This document shows, in pieces, positions 25,502 to 33,989 of a DNA stretch of 64,000 nucleotides. A program made the translations under genes and the position numbers. Under the pieces are notes generated by a model. The model saw only the letters and a program-made list of their open reading frames with translations. It was not told the DNA's origin and searched no databases. Position 1 is the stretch's first letter. Each line of letters begins with the position of its first letter. This DNA is from Streptomyces aculeolatus. GTDB lineage: Bacteria; Actinomycetota; Actinomycetes; Streptomycetales; Streptomycetaceae. The stretch lies in assembly GCF_020400605.1 (NCBI RefSeq), contig NZ_JAINRD010000030.1, positions 34,162-98,161 on the forward strand, given 5' to 3'.

Positions 25502-26884
25502 TCAGCGGATGCCTACGGCGGCCAGTGCGGCCTTCTGGGCATCGGTGATCTCGCTGCCCCACAGCACGTAGCAGATGCCGCCGGTGCCGGAGCGGACCGC
25601 CCCGCTGGCGTCGTAGCGCTTCGTGCGCAGCCAGATATTCTCCCACTGGCGGCGCTTGTAGACGTGCCGCACCGCCGGGTTGTCGGGAGACGCCGGGTCG
25701 TTGGCGACGACGTCGCCGTCCTTGGTGAAGCCGACGACGGTCATCAGGTGGCCCGCGGTGCCGTAGCCCGCGCCGTCCAGCTCCTCCTCGATGAAGGACT
25801 GGGAAGTTATCAGCGGGATGCCGGCGGCGACGAGCAGCTCGGCGTCGGCCAGCGAGCCGAGGCGGGTGACGACGCCGTTCATGTCGCGGTACGAGCTCGC
25901 GTACGCCGTGTTGAACGGCCAGTTGCCGCAGCCCTCGTACTGGTAGTCGAAGGTGAAGCGGGCGGCGTGGCAGACCTGCGGGTCGTCGAAGTCGGGGTTG
26001 ACCCACTCCAGGTCCGCGGCAGTGGGCTTGCGGCCCCAGTACTCGATGATCATCTGCGACGAGGTGGGGCTGCACCAGGCCTCGCCGCCGTTGTCGTACT
26101 CCGGGTAGCGGCCGGCGTGGATGTTCTGCGAGTAGCGCGGGACGACAAGCTCGCGGGAGAGCCGCGGCGTGCTCGCTGGCACCTCGAAGCGGTCCGGTAC
26201 GTCGGAGCCCATCGCGCCGACCCGCCAGACCCGCGGCGTCGCGTCGGTGCCGGGCTTGCGGTAGAGGGTCACCCGCAGCTGGTAGTCGACCAGCCGCAGC
26301 CCGCTCGCGGCGTCGTCGATCGCGAACGTGTCCGTCCAGATGCTGCTCTTGCCGTCCGACTGGTCGTCGACCGTGGTGCGGCGGATGTCCGCGTCGCCCG
26401 CGGCCCAGCGGCCCATCACGTACCAGGGCGTGCGGCCGCCGTCGCTGTACGTGCCGCGCAGCTCGACCATCAGCCAGGTGCCGGCGGGGGTGGCGGCGTT
26501 CCAGGAGGCGACCACCTCAGTGGCGGGCGGGGCCAGCCGGTGGACCGGGGAGGTCCAGGTGGCGTACTCCCAGGAGGCGGTGGTCCCGGTGTGCGGGTCG
26601 GCGTAGTCGGTGCGGCCCGCGGGCCGGCCGATCTCGATGCCGGGGCGGCGGCCGGGGACGACCCTCGTCCCGCGGGCGCTGCCGCGGCGCCATGCCGGCG
26701 CGGAGGCCCAGCCGTGGTAGTCGGCGAGGGAGTTGCCGAGCGGCGGCCGGCCGGCCGTACCGGCCGGGGTGCCCGGCGCGACAGGAGCGGCGAGCGCGGA
26801 GGCGGACGCGGCCGGGGCGGCACCGGCCGCAGCGGCTGCCAGGGCGGCAGCCAGCACGGTACGCCGTGACGCACTTCGGGGCAT
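25502..26884 (-). CDS. Exported C39-family peptidase-like protein
   Basis: A 460-residue exported protein. MPRSASRRTVLAAALAAAAA is a twin-arginine-type signal. The middle is a beta-rich region of ~200 residues, then comes a C39-like cysteine-protease fold: Cys271 in GEAWCSPTSSQM, His in GTAGHLMTVVGF and Asp in VVANDPASPD. Bacteriocin-transporter C39 domains remove leader peptides; stand-alone secreted ones are mostly uncharacterised. ATG at 26884 has GGAGAG upstream. It converges with the exporter gene. Confidence 0.88.
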   Translation of the reverse strand: MPRSASRRTVLAAALAAAAAGAAPAASASALAAPVAPGTPAGTAGRPPLGNSLADYHGWASAPAWRRGSARGTRVVPGRRPGIEIGRPAGRTDYADPHTGTTASWEYATWTSPVHRLAPPATEVVASWNAATPAGTWLMVELRGTYSDGGRTPWYVMGRWAAGDADIRRTTVDDQSDGKSSIWTDTFAIDDAASGLRLVDYQLRVTLYRKPGTDATPRVWRVGAMGSDVPDRFEVPASTPRLSRELVVPRYSQNIHAGRYPEYDNGGEAWCSPTSSQMIIEYWGRKPTAADLEWVNPDFDDPQVCHAARFTFDYQYEGCGNWPFNTAYASSYRDMNGVVTRLGSLADAELLVAAGIPLITSQSFIEEELDGAGYGTAGHLMTVVGFTKDGDVVANDPASPDNPAVRHVYKRRQWENIWLRTKRYDASGAVRSGTGGICYVLWGSEITDAQKAALAAVGIR

Positions 26885-27047
26885 GGCGGACTCTCCAGAC
26901 GATTGCGGCGCATGCTGGGGGGCAGGCCACAACTATTCACCCTCGTTCTGCCGTTAGGAAGTCAATCCGTGCTATGAGATGGGTGAACATTGGTTCATAC
27001 CACTGGTGTGACCTGGGGTGGAGAAGGGCCTCGCGGGACGGCCGCCG

Positions 27048-27053
27048 TAGCCT
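27048..27053 (+). promoter_or_regulatory. -10 box of a leaderless promoter
   Basis: TAGCCT ends 7 nt before the ATG at 27061, with no ribosome-binding site. It is the same hexamer and almost the same spacing as at 6797. Confidence 0.6.
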
Positions 27054-27060
27054 TGCGGCG

Positions 27061-27669
27061 ATGAGCGCCACCCACGCCCCGGCCTCCGACCCCGTACTGG
27101 CCGCGCTGGCCCGCGAACTGCGCGGTCTCGCGCCGTCCTGCGGGCCCGTGCGGCTGGTGGCCGTCGACGGGCACGCCGGGTCCGGCAAGACGACGTTCGC
27201 CGGCCGGCTCGCCGCGGCGCTGGGCGGTGCGCCCGTACTCCGGCTGGACGACCTGGCGACGCACCGGGAGTTCTTCGGCTGGACCGGGCGGCTGCGGCGC
27301 CAGGTGCTCGACCCGCTGGCCGCCGGCCGTCCGGCGGTCCACGACGCGTACGACTGGGACGCCCGGGCCTTCACCGCGCGGCGCACGCTGCCGCCGGCGC
27401 CCGTGGTGCTCGTGGAGGGCGTCGGCGCGGGCCGCCGGGAGCTGCGCCCGCACCTCGCCCGGCTGCTGTGGATGGAGGTGCCGGCCGCGGTCGCGTGGGC
27501 GCGCGGCCGGCGGCGCGACGGGCCGGGGCTCGCGGGGTTCTGGGACGCGTGGGAGGCGGCGGAGCGGGCGCACTTCTCGGCCGACCCGTCCCGCCCGTAC
27601 GCCGGCCTTCTGGTGGTGCGCCACCACGACGCGTACGGGCTGGTCCCGGGGCCTGCGCACGCCCTGTGA
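27061..27669 (+). CDS. Uridine kinase-like P-loop protein
   Basis: A 202-residue P-loop NTPase of the uridine kinase/AAA-17 type. Walker A is VDGHAGSGKTTFAGRL (around residues 43-58), and a Walker B-like strand is VVLVEGVGAGRREL. The substrate region LRLDDLATHREFF resembles uridine-kinase-like proteins of actinobacteria. It starts directly at a leaderless-type promoter. Real substrate unknown; nucleoside or another small hydroxyl compound is likely. Confidence 0.83.
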   Translation: MSATHAPASDPVLAALARELRGLAPSCGPVRLVAVDGHAGSGKTTFAGRLAAALGGAPVLRLDDLATHREFFGWTGRLRRQVLDPLAAGRPAVHDAYDWDARAFTARRTLPPAPVVLVEGVGAGRRELRPHLARLLWMEVPAAVAWARGRRRDGPGLAGFWDAWEAAERAHFSADPSRPYAGLLVVRHHDAYGLVPGPAHAL

Positions 27670-27743
27670 CCACGCGGGGCGCACACCGCGCGGGGCCGGT
27701 CCCGGCACCGGCCGGAATAGGCCCCTCCACGCCCCAACTCCGC

Positions 27744-27772
27744 TTGACCCAGGGGCAGTACAGGACTTACGT
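27744..27772 (+). promoter_or_regulatory. Candidate promoter of the structured leader
   Basis: TTGACC (27744-27749), 17 bp, TTACGT (27767-27772). Transcription would begin about 27779, 32 nt before the strong hairpin at 27811. Confidence 0.45.
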
Positions 27773-27778
27773 TCTCAG

Positions 27779-27850
27779 TGAGCGGGCCCCACCGGCACCG
27801 CCTCACGCGCGAAGCCCCCGATTGTTCCCCCGTGATCGGGGGCTTCGTTC
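27779..27850 (+). ncRNA. Candidate short structured RNA or attenuated leader
   Basis: If transcription starts near 27779, the RNA would contain GTGAG/CTCAC (27778-27782 with 27802-27806) and then a perfect 12-bp stem GAAGCCCCCGAT (27811-27822) with ATCGGGGGCTTC (27835-27846), loop TGTTCCCCCGTG, followed by GTTCTGTCC. The second stem is terminator-like. So this may be a small RNA or a premature-termination product of the ATPase leader. Confidence 0.4.
27811..27846 (+). terminator. 12-bp terminator-like hairpin with a complementary partner downstream
   Basis: The stem is perfect over 12 bp. Nine bases, ATTGTTCCC (27821-27829), which span the last two stem bases and most of the loop, are exactly complementary to GGGAACAAT (27861-27869). 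The RNA can therefore form either the full hairpin or an alternative/pseudoknotted pairing. Confidence 0.6.
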
Positions 27851-27872
27851 TGTCCAAAGAGGGAACAATGGG

Positions 27873-28094
27873 ATGACTTACGGACCGGGCGCCCCTCACC
27901 CACGGTCACCGCGTCGGGCGGTCGGAACCCCCGCGCGCGCGTCCGATACGTGCCGTCGGCCCGCATCGCCGCCGCGGGTACCATGCGAGCAGGCCGTCTT
28001 CACCGCAACTCCCCTGTTCTGCAGGGGAGTTCGCGAGGGACGGCCGACCAGCGACCCGAGGATATCCGCGGGGGAACGGTTGGTGGCTACGTGA
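27873..28094 (+). CDS. Possible small leader ORF overlapping the AAA ATPase start
   Basis: A 73-codon frame with ATG at 27873 and GAGGG 9 nt upstream. Its TGA (28092-28094) overlaps the ATG of the ATPase at 28094 as TGATG, so translation could be coupled. The product is Arg/Pro-rich and matches nothing I recognise, and codon usage is not decisive. Its ribosome site lies within the 9-base segment that can pair with the upstream hairpin loop. Confidence 0.3.
   Translation: MTYGPGAPHPRSPRRAVGTPARASDTCRRPASPPRVPCEQAVFTATPLFCRGVREGRPTSDPRISAGERLVAT
27992..28045 (+). other. Nested stem-loop upstream of the AAA ATPase
   Basis: Outer stem GGCCGTC (27992-27998) with GACGGCC (28039-28045); inner stem AACTCCCCTG (28007-28016) with CAGGGGAGTT (28022-28031), loop TTCTG. 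The total is 17 perfect base pairs in 54 nt, a stable element 48 bp before the start codon. Confidence 0.6.
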
Positions 28095-29959
28095 TGGACA
28101 ACGGCGCGCGCGGGCCCGAGGCCCCCGCGGAGCTCGCCTGGCTGCGGGGCGTCGACGCCTACACCATGGGCGCGTACACCAGGGCCGAGGAGGAGTTCAG
28201 GTCCGCCGTGCGGCTGGACCCGCAGATGGCCGACGCCTGGCTGGGACTGCACGCGCTGCGGGCGGACACCGCCACGGCGCTGCTGGAGATGTACCGGCAC
28301 CGCGACCGCTTCGGCGAGCAGCGCGCCCGGCACCGCCGCCCCCTCAACTCCTGGTACTGGCTGGGCTGGTGGGTGCAGCCCGTGCTCGACTCCGGCCGCG
28401 ACCTGCTGCTCGCGCACGCCTCGCACTGGCTGGACGGCCGGCACGTCGCCGAGCTGGAGCAGGCGCTCGCCGCCTGCCCCCCGCCCGAGGCCGACCCGCA
28501 GGTGCGCTTCCTGCACGCCTGCCGCGCGTATCTGGTCAAGGACTGGGAGCAGCTCGTCCGGCTGACCGTGCCGCTGACGGACGACCCGCTGCTGGGCATC
28601 GAGGCGGGGCTGTTCGCCGGCATGGCGCGGGTGCGGCTGGAGATGTACGGGCAGGCCGTGCCGATGCTCTCCGCCGCCTTGATGCGCTGCCGCAGCGAGC
28701 AGCCGCAGCGCAAGGAGCTGCGCTACTGGCTGGCCCGCGCGCAGGAGGGCTCCGGCCGCAGCGCCGCCGCGCTGCCGCTGTACCGGGCGGTGCACCGGAT
28801 CGACCCCTCCTTCATGGACACCGCGGCCCGGATCGCCGCCATCGACGGCCTCGACGACTTCGACGGCCTGGACCCGGTGCCCGGCCTGGCGTCGGTGTCC
28901 CTGGGCGGCGCCGAGCAGGAGACCGCGCCCGGCGACCCCGCTCCCCCGTCGCCCGACGGCCGGGAGCTGGTCCCGGCCGACGAGGTGCTGCGCCCGCCGC
29001 CGCCCGCCGGCGGCTCGGGCGCGCTGCGCGAGCGCGCCTCGCTGCACGCGGGCTCCGCGCCACCGCCGGCCGCCGCCGACCCCGCGATGCTCGCCGAGGC
29101 GCTGGCCGACCTCGACCGGATGGTCGGCCTCGACCCCGTCAAGCGGCAGGTGCGGGCGCTGTCCGCGCAGCTGAACATGGCGCGCCTGCGGGCCGGCGAG
29201 GGCCTGCCGGTGCAGCCGCCGAAGCGGCACTTCGTCTTCTCCGGCCCCTCCGGTACGGGCAAGACCACCGTGGCGCGCATCCTGGGCCGGGTCTTCTACG
29301 CGCTCGGGCTGCTCGCCAGCGACCGGCTGGTGGAGGCCGGACGGGCCGATCTGGTCGGCGAGTTCCTCGGCCAGACCGCGGTCAAGGCCAACGACCTCAT
29401 CGACTCCGCGCTCGGCGGCGTGCTCTTCATCGACGAGGCGTACAGCCTGGCGGGCGTCGGCTACTCGCGCGGCGACGCCTACGGGGACGAGGCCCTCCAG
29501 GTGCTCCTCAAGCGCGCCGAGGACAACCGGGACCGGCTCGTCGTCATCCTCGCCGGCTACCCCAAGGGCATGGACCGCCTGCTCTCCAGCAACCCGGGCC
29601 TGACGTCCCGCTTCACGACGCGCGTCGACTTCCCCAGCTACCGCCCGCTGGAGCTGACCGCCATCGGCGAGGTGCTGGCCGCGCAGAACGGCGACAAGTG
29701 GGACGAGGAGTCGGTCGAGGAGCTGCGCAGCATCTGCGGGCACGTCGTCGACCAGGGCTGGATCGACGAGCTGGGCAACGGCCGCTTCCTGCGCACCCTG
29801 TACGAGAAGAGCTGCGCCTACCGCGACCTGCGGCTGTCGGCCTACCCCGGGCCGCCGGGCCGCGAGGACCTGGCGACGCTGCGGCTGCCGGATCTGATGC
29901 AGGCGTACGGCGAGATACTCTCCGGCCGCGAGCCGAAGCAGGAGCCGGACGCCGGCTGA
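28094..29959 (+). CDS. AAA ATPase of the CbxX/CfqX-EccA type with N-terminal TPR-like domain
   Basis: A 621-residue protein. The N-terminal ~250 residues are helical-repeat/TPR-like (ELAWLRGVDAYTMGAYTRAE). A Pro-rich linker leads to one AAA+ module: Walker A GPSGTGKTTVARIL with K390, Walker B GVLFIDEAYSLAG, and arginine-finger region LTSRFTTRVDFPSYRP. This architecture is that of EccA, the cytosolic ATPase of type VII secretion, but no ESX gene is nearby, so it may be a stand-alone EccA-like or SpoVK-like chaperone. Start is ATG 28094 (GTG 28091 is also possible); a structured leader precedes it. Confidence 0.86.
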   Translation: MDNGARGPEAPAELAWLRGVDAYTMGAYTRAEEEFRSAVRLDPQMADAWLGLHALRADTATALLEMYRHRDRFGEQRARHRRPLNSWYWLGWWVQPVLDSGRDLLLAHASHWLDGRHVAELEQALAACPPPEADPQVRFLHACRAYLVKDWEQLVRLTVPLTDDPLLGIEAGLFAGMARVRLEMYGQAVPMLSAALMRCRSEQPQRKELRYWLARAQEGSGRSAAALPLYRAVHRIDPSFMDTAARIAAIDGLDDFDGLDPVPGLASVSLGGAEQETAPGDPAPPSPDGRELVPADEVLRPPPPAGGSGALRERASLHAGSAPPPAAADPAMLAEALADLDRMVGLDPVKRQVRALSAQLNMARLRAGEGLPVQPPKRHFVFSGPSGTGKTTVARILGRVFYALGLLASDRLVEAGRADLVGEFLGQTAVKANDLIDSALGGVLFIDEAYSLAGVGYSRGDAYGDEALQVLLKRAEDNRDRLVVILAGYPKGMDRLLSSNPGLTSRFTTRVDFPSYRPLELTAIGEVLAAQNGDKWDEESVEELRSICGHVVDQGWIDELGNGRFLRTLYEKSCAYRDLRLSAYPGPPGREDLATLRLPDLMQAYGEILSGREPKQEPDAG

Positions 29960-29975
29960 CCCGCCCGCGCACCGG

Positions 29976-31088
29976 TCAGCCGACCGAGGTCCGCACGGAC
30001 TCCGCGGCGGCCCCGCCCGCCGTGCGCTGGCGCACCGCCAGCCGGTGGGCCGGGTCCCGCACTTCGCCGACCAGCAGCTCCAGCACGTCCTCCAGCGCCA
30101 CCAGGCCCAGGACCCGCCCCGGCGCGGCCGGGTCCGCGACCGCCGCCAGATGCGAGGCTCCGTGCCGCATCGCGGCCAGCGCGTCGTCCAGCGGCAGTTC
30201 GGGGCGCAGCACGGCCATCGGCCGGAACAGGTGGGCGGGCACGGCCCGTTCACGCTCGTCCAGGTCGAGGACGTCCTTCACGTGCAGATAGCCGAGATAC
30301 GTGGGGCCGGCGCCGGTGCCGCCGGCGCCGCGCACCGGGAAGCGCGAATAGCCGGTGCGTACCGTCAGCTCCTCGACCTGCCGCGGGGTGGCCGAGGCGT
30401 CGACGGCGACCATCGACGCGGGGTCGAGCAGCACCTCGGTCACCGGCCGCGAACCCAGGCCCAGCGCGTCGTTGAGGCGGCGCTGCTCGCCGTCGCCGAG
30501 CAGCCCCGCCTCCCGGGAGTCGGCGACCAGGTCGGTCAGCTGCTCGGTGGTGTAGACGGCGGTGAGCGCGGAGCGCGGCTCCACCCGCACCAGCCGCAGG
30601 AGCTGCCGGGCCAGGGCGCCGAGCAGCGCGGTCGCGGGGCGGCTCAGCCGGGCGAAGGCGACGAGCGCGGGCGCGAGCCACAGCGCCGCCGCGGCGGGGG
30701 CGGCCAGCGCCAGGTTCTTGGGCACCATCTCGCCGACGACGAGGTGGAGGCAGACGACGACGGCCAGCGAGACGGCGTAGCCCAGCGGGTGGATGAGTCC
30801 GTGGGGCACATGGGCGGCGTGGAAGGCGGGCTCCAGCAGCGAGGCGACGGCGGGTTCGGCGAGGGCGCCGAGGGTCAGCGAGCAGACCGTGATGCCGAAC
30901 TGCGCGGCCGCCATCATCTGCGGCAGGTGCTCCAGCCCGTGGAGCACCCGGCGGGCGCGCGCGGAGCCCGCGGCGGCGAGCGGCTCGATCTGGCTGCGCC
31001 GTACGGAGACGAGCGCGAACTCGGCGCCGACGAAGAACCCGTTGGCCAGCACCAGCAGTGCGGCGAAGGCCAGTTGGAGCGCGCTCAC
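29976..31088 (-). CDS. CNNM/CorC-type transporter with CBS domains (second of pair)
   Basis: A 370-residue membrane protein: DUF21/CNNM domain with helices at residues ~1-25, 60-80, 95-120 and 130-155 (FAALLVLANGFFVGAEFALV, then LGITV-like GITVCSLTLGALAEP, and HLVVGEMVPKNLAL), then a CBS pair (PVTEVLLDPASMVAV to VLGLVALEDVLELLVGEVRD). Proteins of this type are linked to Mg/Co efflux or membrane-cation homeostasis. GTG at 31088 overlaps the upstream stop by 4 bp, so it is translationally coupled. The C-terminal CorC_HlyC domain seems to be missing. Confidence 0.9.
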   Translation of the reverse strand: MSALQLAFAALLVLANGFFVGAEFALVSVRRSQIEPLAAAGSARARRVLHGLEHLPQMMAAAQFGITVCSLTLGALAEPAVASLLEPAFHAAHVPHGLIHPLGYAVSLAVVVCLHLVVGEMVPKNLALAAPAAAALWLAPALVAFARLSRPATALLGALARQLLRLVRVEPRSALTAVYTTEQLTDLVADSREAGLLGDGEQRRLNDALGLGSRPVTEVLLDPASMVAVDASATPRQVEELTVRTGYSRFPVRGAGGTGAGPTYLGYLHVKDVLDLDERERAVPAHLFRPMAVLRPELPLDDALAAMRHGASHLAAVADPAAPGRVLGLVALEDVLELLVGEVRDPAHRLAVRQRTAGGAAAESVRTSVG

Positions 31089-32479
31089 GCGGCCCTCGCC
31101 TCCGCCCCGCCGGTACCTGCGCCGCCGGTGCCCGCGGCGGCGGGCGCGGGGGCCGCGGGCGGCGCGGCGTCCGCGGTACGCACCAGCCGTACCAGCGCGG
31201 CCCGGTGGTGGTCGACGTGCCGGACGGCCAGCCGCCACCCCGGCAGCGCCGCCGTGTCCCCGGCCGCCGGGATCCGGCCCAGCAGCGCGGCGACGAGCCC
31301 CGCCACCGTCTCGTACGGGCCGTCCGGCGCCGCCAGCCCGATGCGGCGCAGCGCGTCCAGGCGGCAGCCGCCGTCGGCGTCCCACGCCGGGCGGCCGTCG
31401 GCGGCGGGCGCGGACCGCAGGTCGGGGACGCCGTCGACCTCCCGGTCGTGCTCGTCGCGGACCTCGCCGACCAGCTCCTCGACGATGTCCTCCAGCGTCA
31501 CGACGCCCGCGGTGCCGCCGTACTCGTCGACGACCACGGCTATCGGCTGCCCGCCGCGGAGCTTCTCCAGCAGCGGCTGCGCCGGCAGCGTTCCCGGGAC
31601 GAGCAGCGGCGGGACCGCGATCCGCGCGACGGGCGTGCGCGCGCGGGCCCCGGCGGGGACGGCGAGGGCGTCCTTGAGGTGGACCATGCCGGTGACCTCG
31701 TCCAGCCGGCCGGCGTAGACGGGGAAGCGGGACAGGCCGGTGGCGCGGGTGAGGTTGAGGACGTCCGCGGCGGTGGCGGAGGACTGCAGCGCGACCACCC
31801 GTACCCGCGGGGTCATCACGTGCTGCGCGGTCAGTTCGCCGAGGGAGAGCGTGCGGACGAACAGGTCGGCGGCGTCCGGCTCGATCATCCCGGCCTGCGC
31901 CGAGCTGCGCGCCAGCGACCCCAGCTCGGTCGGAGTCCGGGCCGACGCCAGTTCCTCGGCCGGCTCCACGCCCAGCAGCCGCACCAGCCGGTTGGCGGCG
32001 GTGTTGAGCAGCGCGATGAGCGGGCGGAAGAAGCGCGAGAACGCGGTCTGCGGCCCGGCGACGAACCGGGCGACGGCCAGCGGCCGGGACACCGCCCAGT
32101 TCTTCGGCACCAGCTCGCCCAGGACCATCTGCGCCGCGGAGGCGAGCAGCACCCCGGCGGCCAGCGCCGTGCCGGGCACCGCGCCGGCGGGCAGCCCCGC
32201 GGCGATCAGCGGGCCGCGCAGCAGCCGGCCGAGCGCGGGCTCGGCGAGCATGCCGACGACCAGCGAGGTCAGCGTGATGCCGAGCTGGGTGCCGGAGAGC
32301 TGGAACGACAGCTGCCGCAGCGCCGCCACGACGCGGGCGGCGCGCCGGTCGCCGGCCGCGGCGGCGCGCTCCGCCTGCGGGCGCTCCACGGCGACGAGCC
32401 CGAACTCGGCCGCCACGAAGAAGCCGTTGGCGAGGATCAGCAGGAACGCAAGGCCCAGCAGGGCCAGTGAGGTGGTCAT
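31085..32479 (-). CDS. CNNM/CorC-type transporter with CBS and CorC_HlyC domains (first of pair)
   Basis: A 464-residue homologue of the next gene: DUF21 membrane domain (LLILANGFFVAAEFGLVAVE), CBS pair (VMTPRVRVVALQSSATAADV and VVVDEYGGTAGVVTLEDIVE), then a C-terminal CorC_HlyC-like domain (LDALRRIGLAAPDGPYETVA and WRLAVRHVDHHRAALVRLVR). It ends in an Ala/Gly/Pro tail. The stop overlaps the GTG of the next gene, so the two may form a heterodimer. Start ATG at 32479. Confidence 0.92.
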   Translation of the reverse strand: MTTSLALLGLAFLLILANGFFVAAEFGLVAVERPQAERAAAAGDRRAARVVAALRQLSFQLSGTQLGITLTSLVVGMLAEPALGRLLRGPLIAAGLPAGAVPGTALAAGVLLASAAQMVLGELVPKNWAVSRPLAVARFVAGPQTAFSRFFRPLIALLNTAANRLVRLLGVEPAEELASARTPTELGSLARSSAQAGMIEPDAADLFVRTLSLGELTAQHVMTPRVRVVALQSSATAADVLNLTRATGLSRFPVYAGRLDEVTGMVHLKDALAVPAGARARTPVARIAVPPLLVPGTLPAQPLLEKLRGGQPIAVVVDEYGGTAGVVTLEDIVEELVGEVRDEHDREVDGVPDLRSAPAADGRPAWDADGGCRLDALRRIGLAAPDGPYETVAGLVAALLGRIPAAGDTAALPGWRLAVRHVDHHRAALVRLVRTADAAPPAAPAPAAAGTGGAGTGGAEARAA

Positions 32480-32648
32480 CGCGCCGCCATCGCACGGGAG
32501 GCGGCGCGGGTACTGCAGGAGGATCCGTCCATCGCCCTGGGGGGCTCACTCCTCGGGTCGCCGGGTGGCCCGGCGCGCACGGCTCCGGGCAGGCCCCTCG
32601 GGGGCCTTGGGCACCAGAGTAAACACGACCCCGGCGCGCGGGGCAGCC

Positions 32649-33089
32649 TCAGGCGCCGGACGCGCCCGTGCCGCGCTCGGCCGCCATCCCCGCGAGTGCC
32701 CGCGCGTCCTGCTCGGCCTGCTGCCGCGCGATGCCCGGCTGGATGCCCATCGCCGGCAGGCTCGTGCCGTCGGCGAGGTCGAGGGAGACCCAGGGGTCGC
32801 CGGGACCCAGGTTGACGCGGAGGATCTCGGCCCAGGCCAGATGGCGGCGGTGGGTGAGGTTGGTGACCGTGACGCCGTCGTCGGCGGCGACCACCTTGGG
32901 CCGGCCGAGCAGCAGCAGCCCGCCGAGGAAGAGCAGCCCGGTGACCACGAAGCTCACCCGTTCGCCCAGGTTCAGGCTCAGCGTCATGCCGATCGCCGTG
33001 AGCGTGGCGAAGATGACGGCGCCGGCGGTGGCGAGCACCACCCGGGTGCGCTGCGGCCGGAAGGTGACCGGCAGGTCGGCGGCGCTCAC
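32649..33089 (-). CDS. PH-domain (YdbT/bPH2-type) membrane protein
   Basis: A 146-residue protein with two helices (VVLATAGAVIFATLTAIGM and FVVTGLLFLGGLLLLG) followed by a bacterial PH domain (GVTVTNLTHRRHLAWAEILR). GTG at 33089 overlaps the hisG stop by 4 bp, so it is the last coupled gene of the rib-his series. This neighbour is common beside hisG in streptomycetes, but the connection to histidine synthesis is unknown. Confidence 0.87.
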   Translation of the reverse strand: MSAADLPVTFRPQRTRVVLATAGAVIFATLTAIGMTLSLNLGERVSFVVTGLLFLGGLLLLGRPKVVAADDGVTVTNLTHRRHLAWAEILRVNLGPGDPWVSLDLADGTSLPAMGIQPGIARQQAEQDARALAGMAAERGTGASGA

Positions 33090-33934
33090 AGGCGGCAGGC
33101 GTGGATCGTGGTGGTGAGGATGGCGCGGGCCCCCAGTTCGTACAGCTCGTCCATGATCCGCTGGGCGTCGGCGGTGGGCACCATCGAGCGGACGGCGACC
33201 CACCCCTCGTGGTGCAGCGGCGAGACGGTCGGCGACTCCAGGCCGGGGGTCAGCGCGACGGCCTGTTCCAGGTGCTCGGCGCGGATGTCGTAGTCCATCA
33301 TCACGTACCGGCGGGCGACGAGGACGCCCTGCATCCGGCGCAGGAACTGCCGCACCTTCGGCTCCTCCCGCGGGGAGCCGGTGCCGCGGATGACGATGGC
33401 CTCGGAGGTGAGGATCGGCTCGCCGATGATCTCCAGGCCGGCCTGCCGCAGCGTGGTGCCGGTCTCGACGACGTCGGCGATGATCTCGGCGACGCCGAGC
33501 TTGATCGCGGTCTCCACGGCGCCGTCGAGGTGCACGACCTCGGCGTCGACGCCGTTGTCCGCCAGGTGCTTGGCGACCAGCCCGGAGAAGGACGTGGCCA
33601 CGGTCTTGCCGCCGAAGTCGGCGACGCCCGCGGCGGTGCCGGGGCGGGTGGCGAAGCGGAACGTGGAGGCGCCGAAGCCGAGCTGCATGATCTCCTCGGC
33701 GCCGGCGCCGGAGTCGAGCAGCAGGTCGCGGCCGGTGATGCCGATGTCCAGGCGCCCCGAGCCGACGTAGACGGCGATGTCGCGCGGGCGCAGGAAGAAG
33801 AACTCGACGTCGTTGCCGGCGTCGGTGAGCACCAGTTCGTGGCGGTCCGTGCGCTGCCGGTAGCCGGCCTCATGGAGCATCGCCGACGCAGGCTCGGCGA
33901 GGGAACCCTTGTTGGGGACGGCGATGCGCAGCAT
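33086..33934 (-). CDS. hisG: ATP phosphoribosyltransferase (HisG)
   Basis: First enzyme of histidine synthesis; joins ATP and PRPP. The 282-residue length and C-terminal ACT-like domain are those of the long, hexameric histidine-inhibited form. Seen: MLRIAVPNKGSL at the start, LDIGITGRDLLLDSG, the PRPP loop in IADVVETGTTLRQAGLE, and C-terminal YVMMDYDIRAEHLEQA. Start ATG at 33934 is 55 bp after the hisE stop, in the same direction. Confidence 0.97.
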   Translation of the reverse strand: MLRIAVPNKGSLAEPASAMLHEAGYRQRTDRHELVLTDAGNDVEFFFLRPRDIAVYVGSGRLDIGITGRDLLLDSGAGAEEIMQLGFGASTFRFATRPGTAAGVADFGGKTVATSFSGLVAKHLADNGVDAEVVHLDGAVETAIKLGVAEIIADVVETGTTLRQAGLEIIGEPILTSEAIVIRGTGSPREEPKVRQFLRRMQGVLVARRYVMMDYDIRAEHLEQAVALTPGLESPTVSPLHHEGWVAVRSMVPTADAQRIMDELYELGARAILTTTIHACRL

Positions 33935-33989
33935 GGTCGTGGCTCTTCCTGTTCTGCCGGTCGGCTGAGGGGCGGGGGGTGTACGGGCG

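Larger units (their letters stand above)
27670..28093 (+). other. 424-bp structured leader region before the AAA ATPase
   Basis: The region holds a promoter-like pair, a strong hairpin, a possible 73-codon leader ORF and a second nested hairpin, each listed separately. No protein with recognisable family is encoded. Confidence 0.6.

Noticed and set aside
27811..27846. 6C RNA (actinobacterial small RNA with two C-rich loops)
   Set aside because: Only one loop has a C run, and it has five, so the defining two-loop pattern is not met.
32480..32648. Riboswitch in front of the CNNM/CBS pair
   Set aside because: I could not match conserved M-box or manganese-riboswitch blocks in this 169-bp region; only a TACTCT-like -10 is visible on the minus strand.
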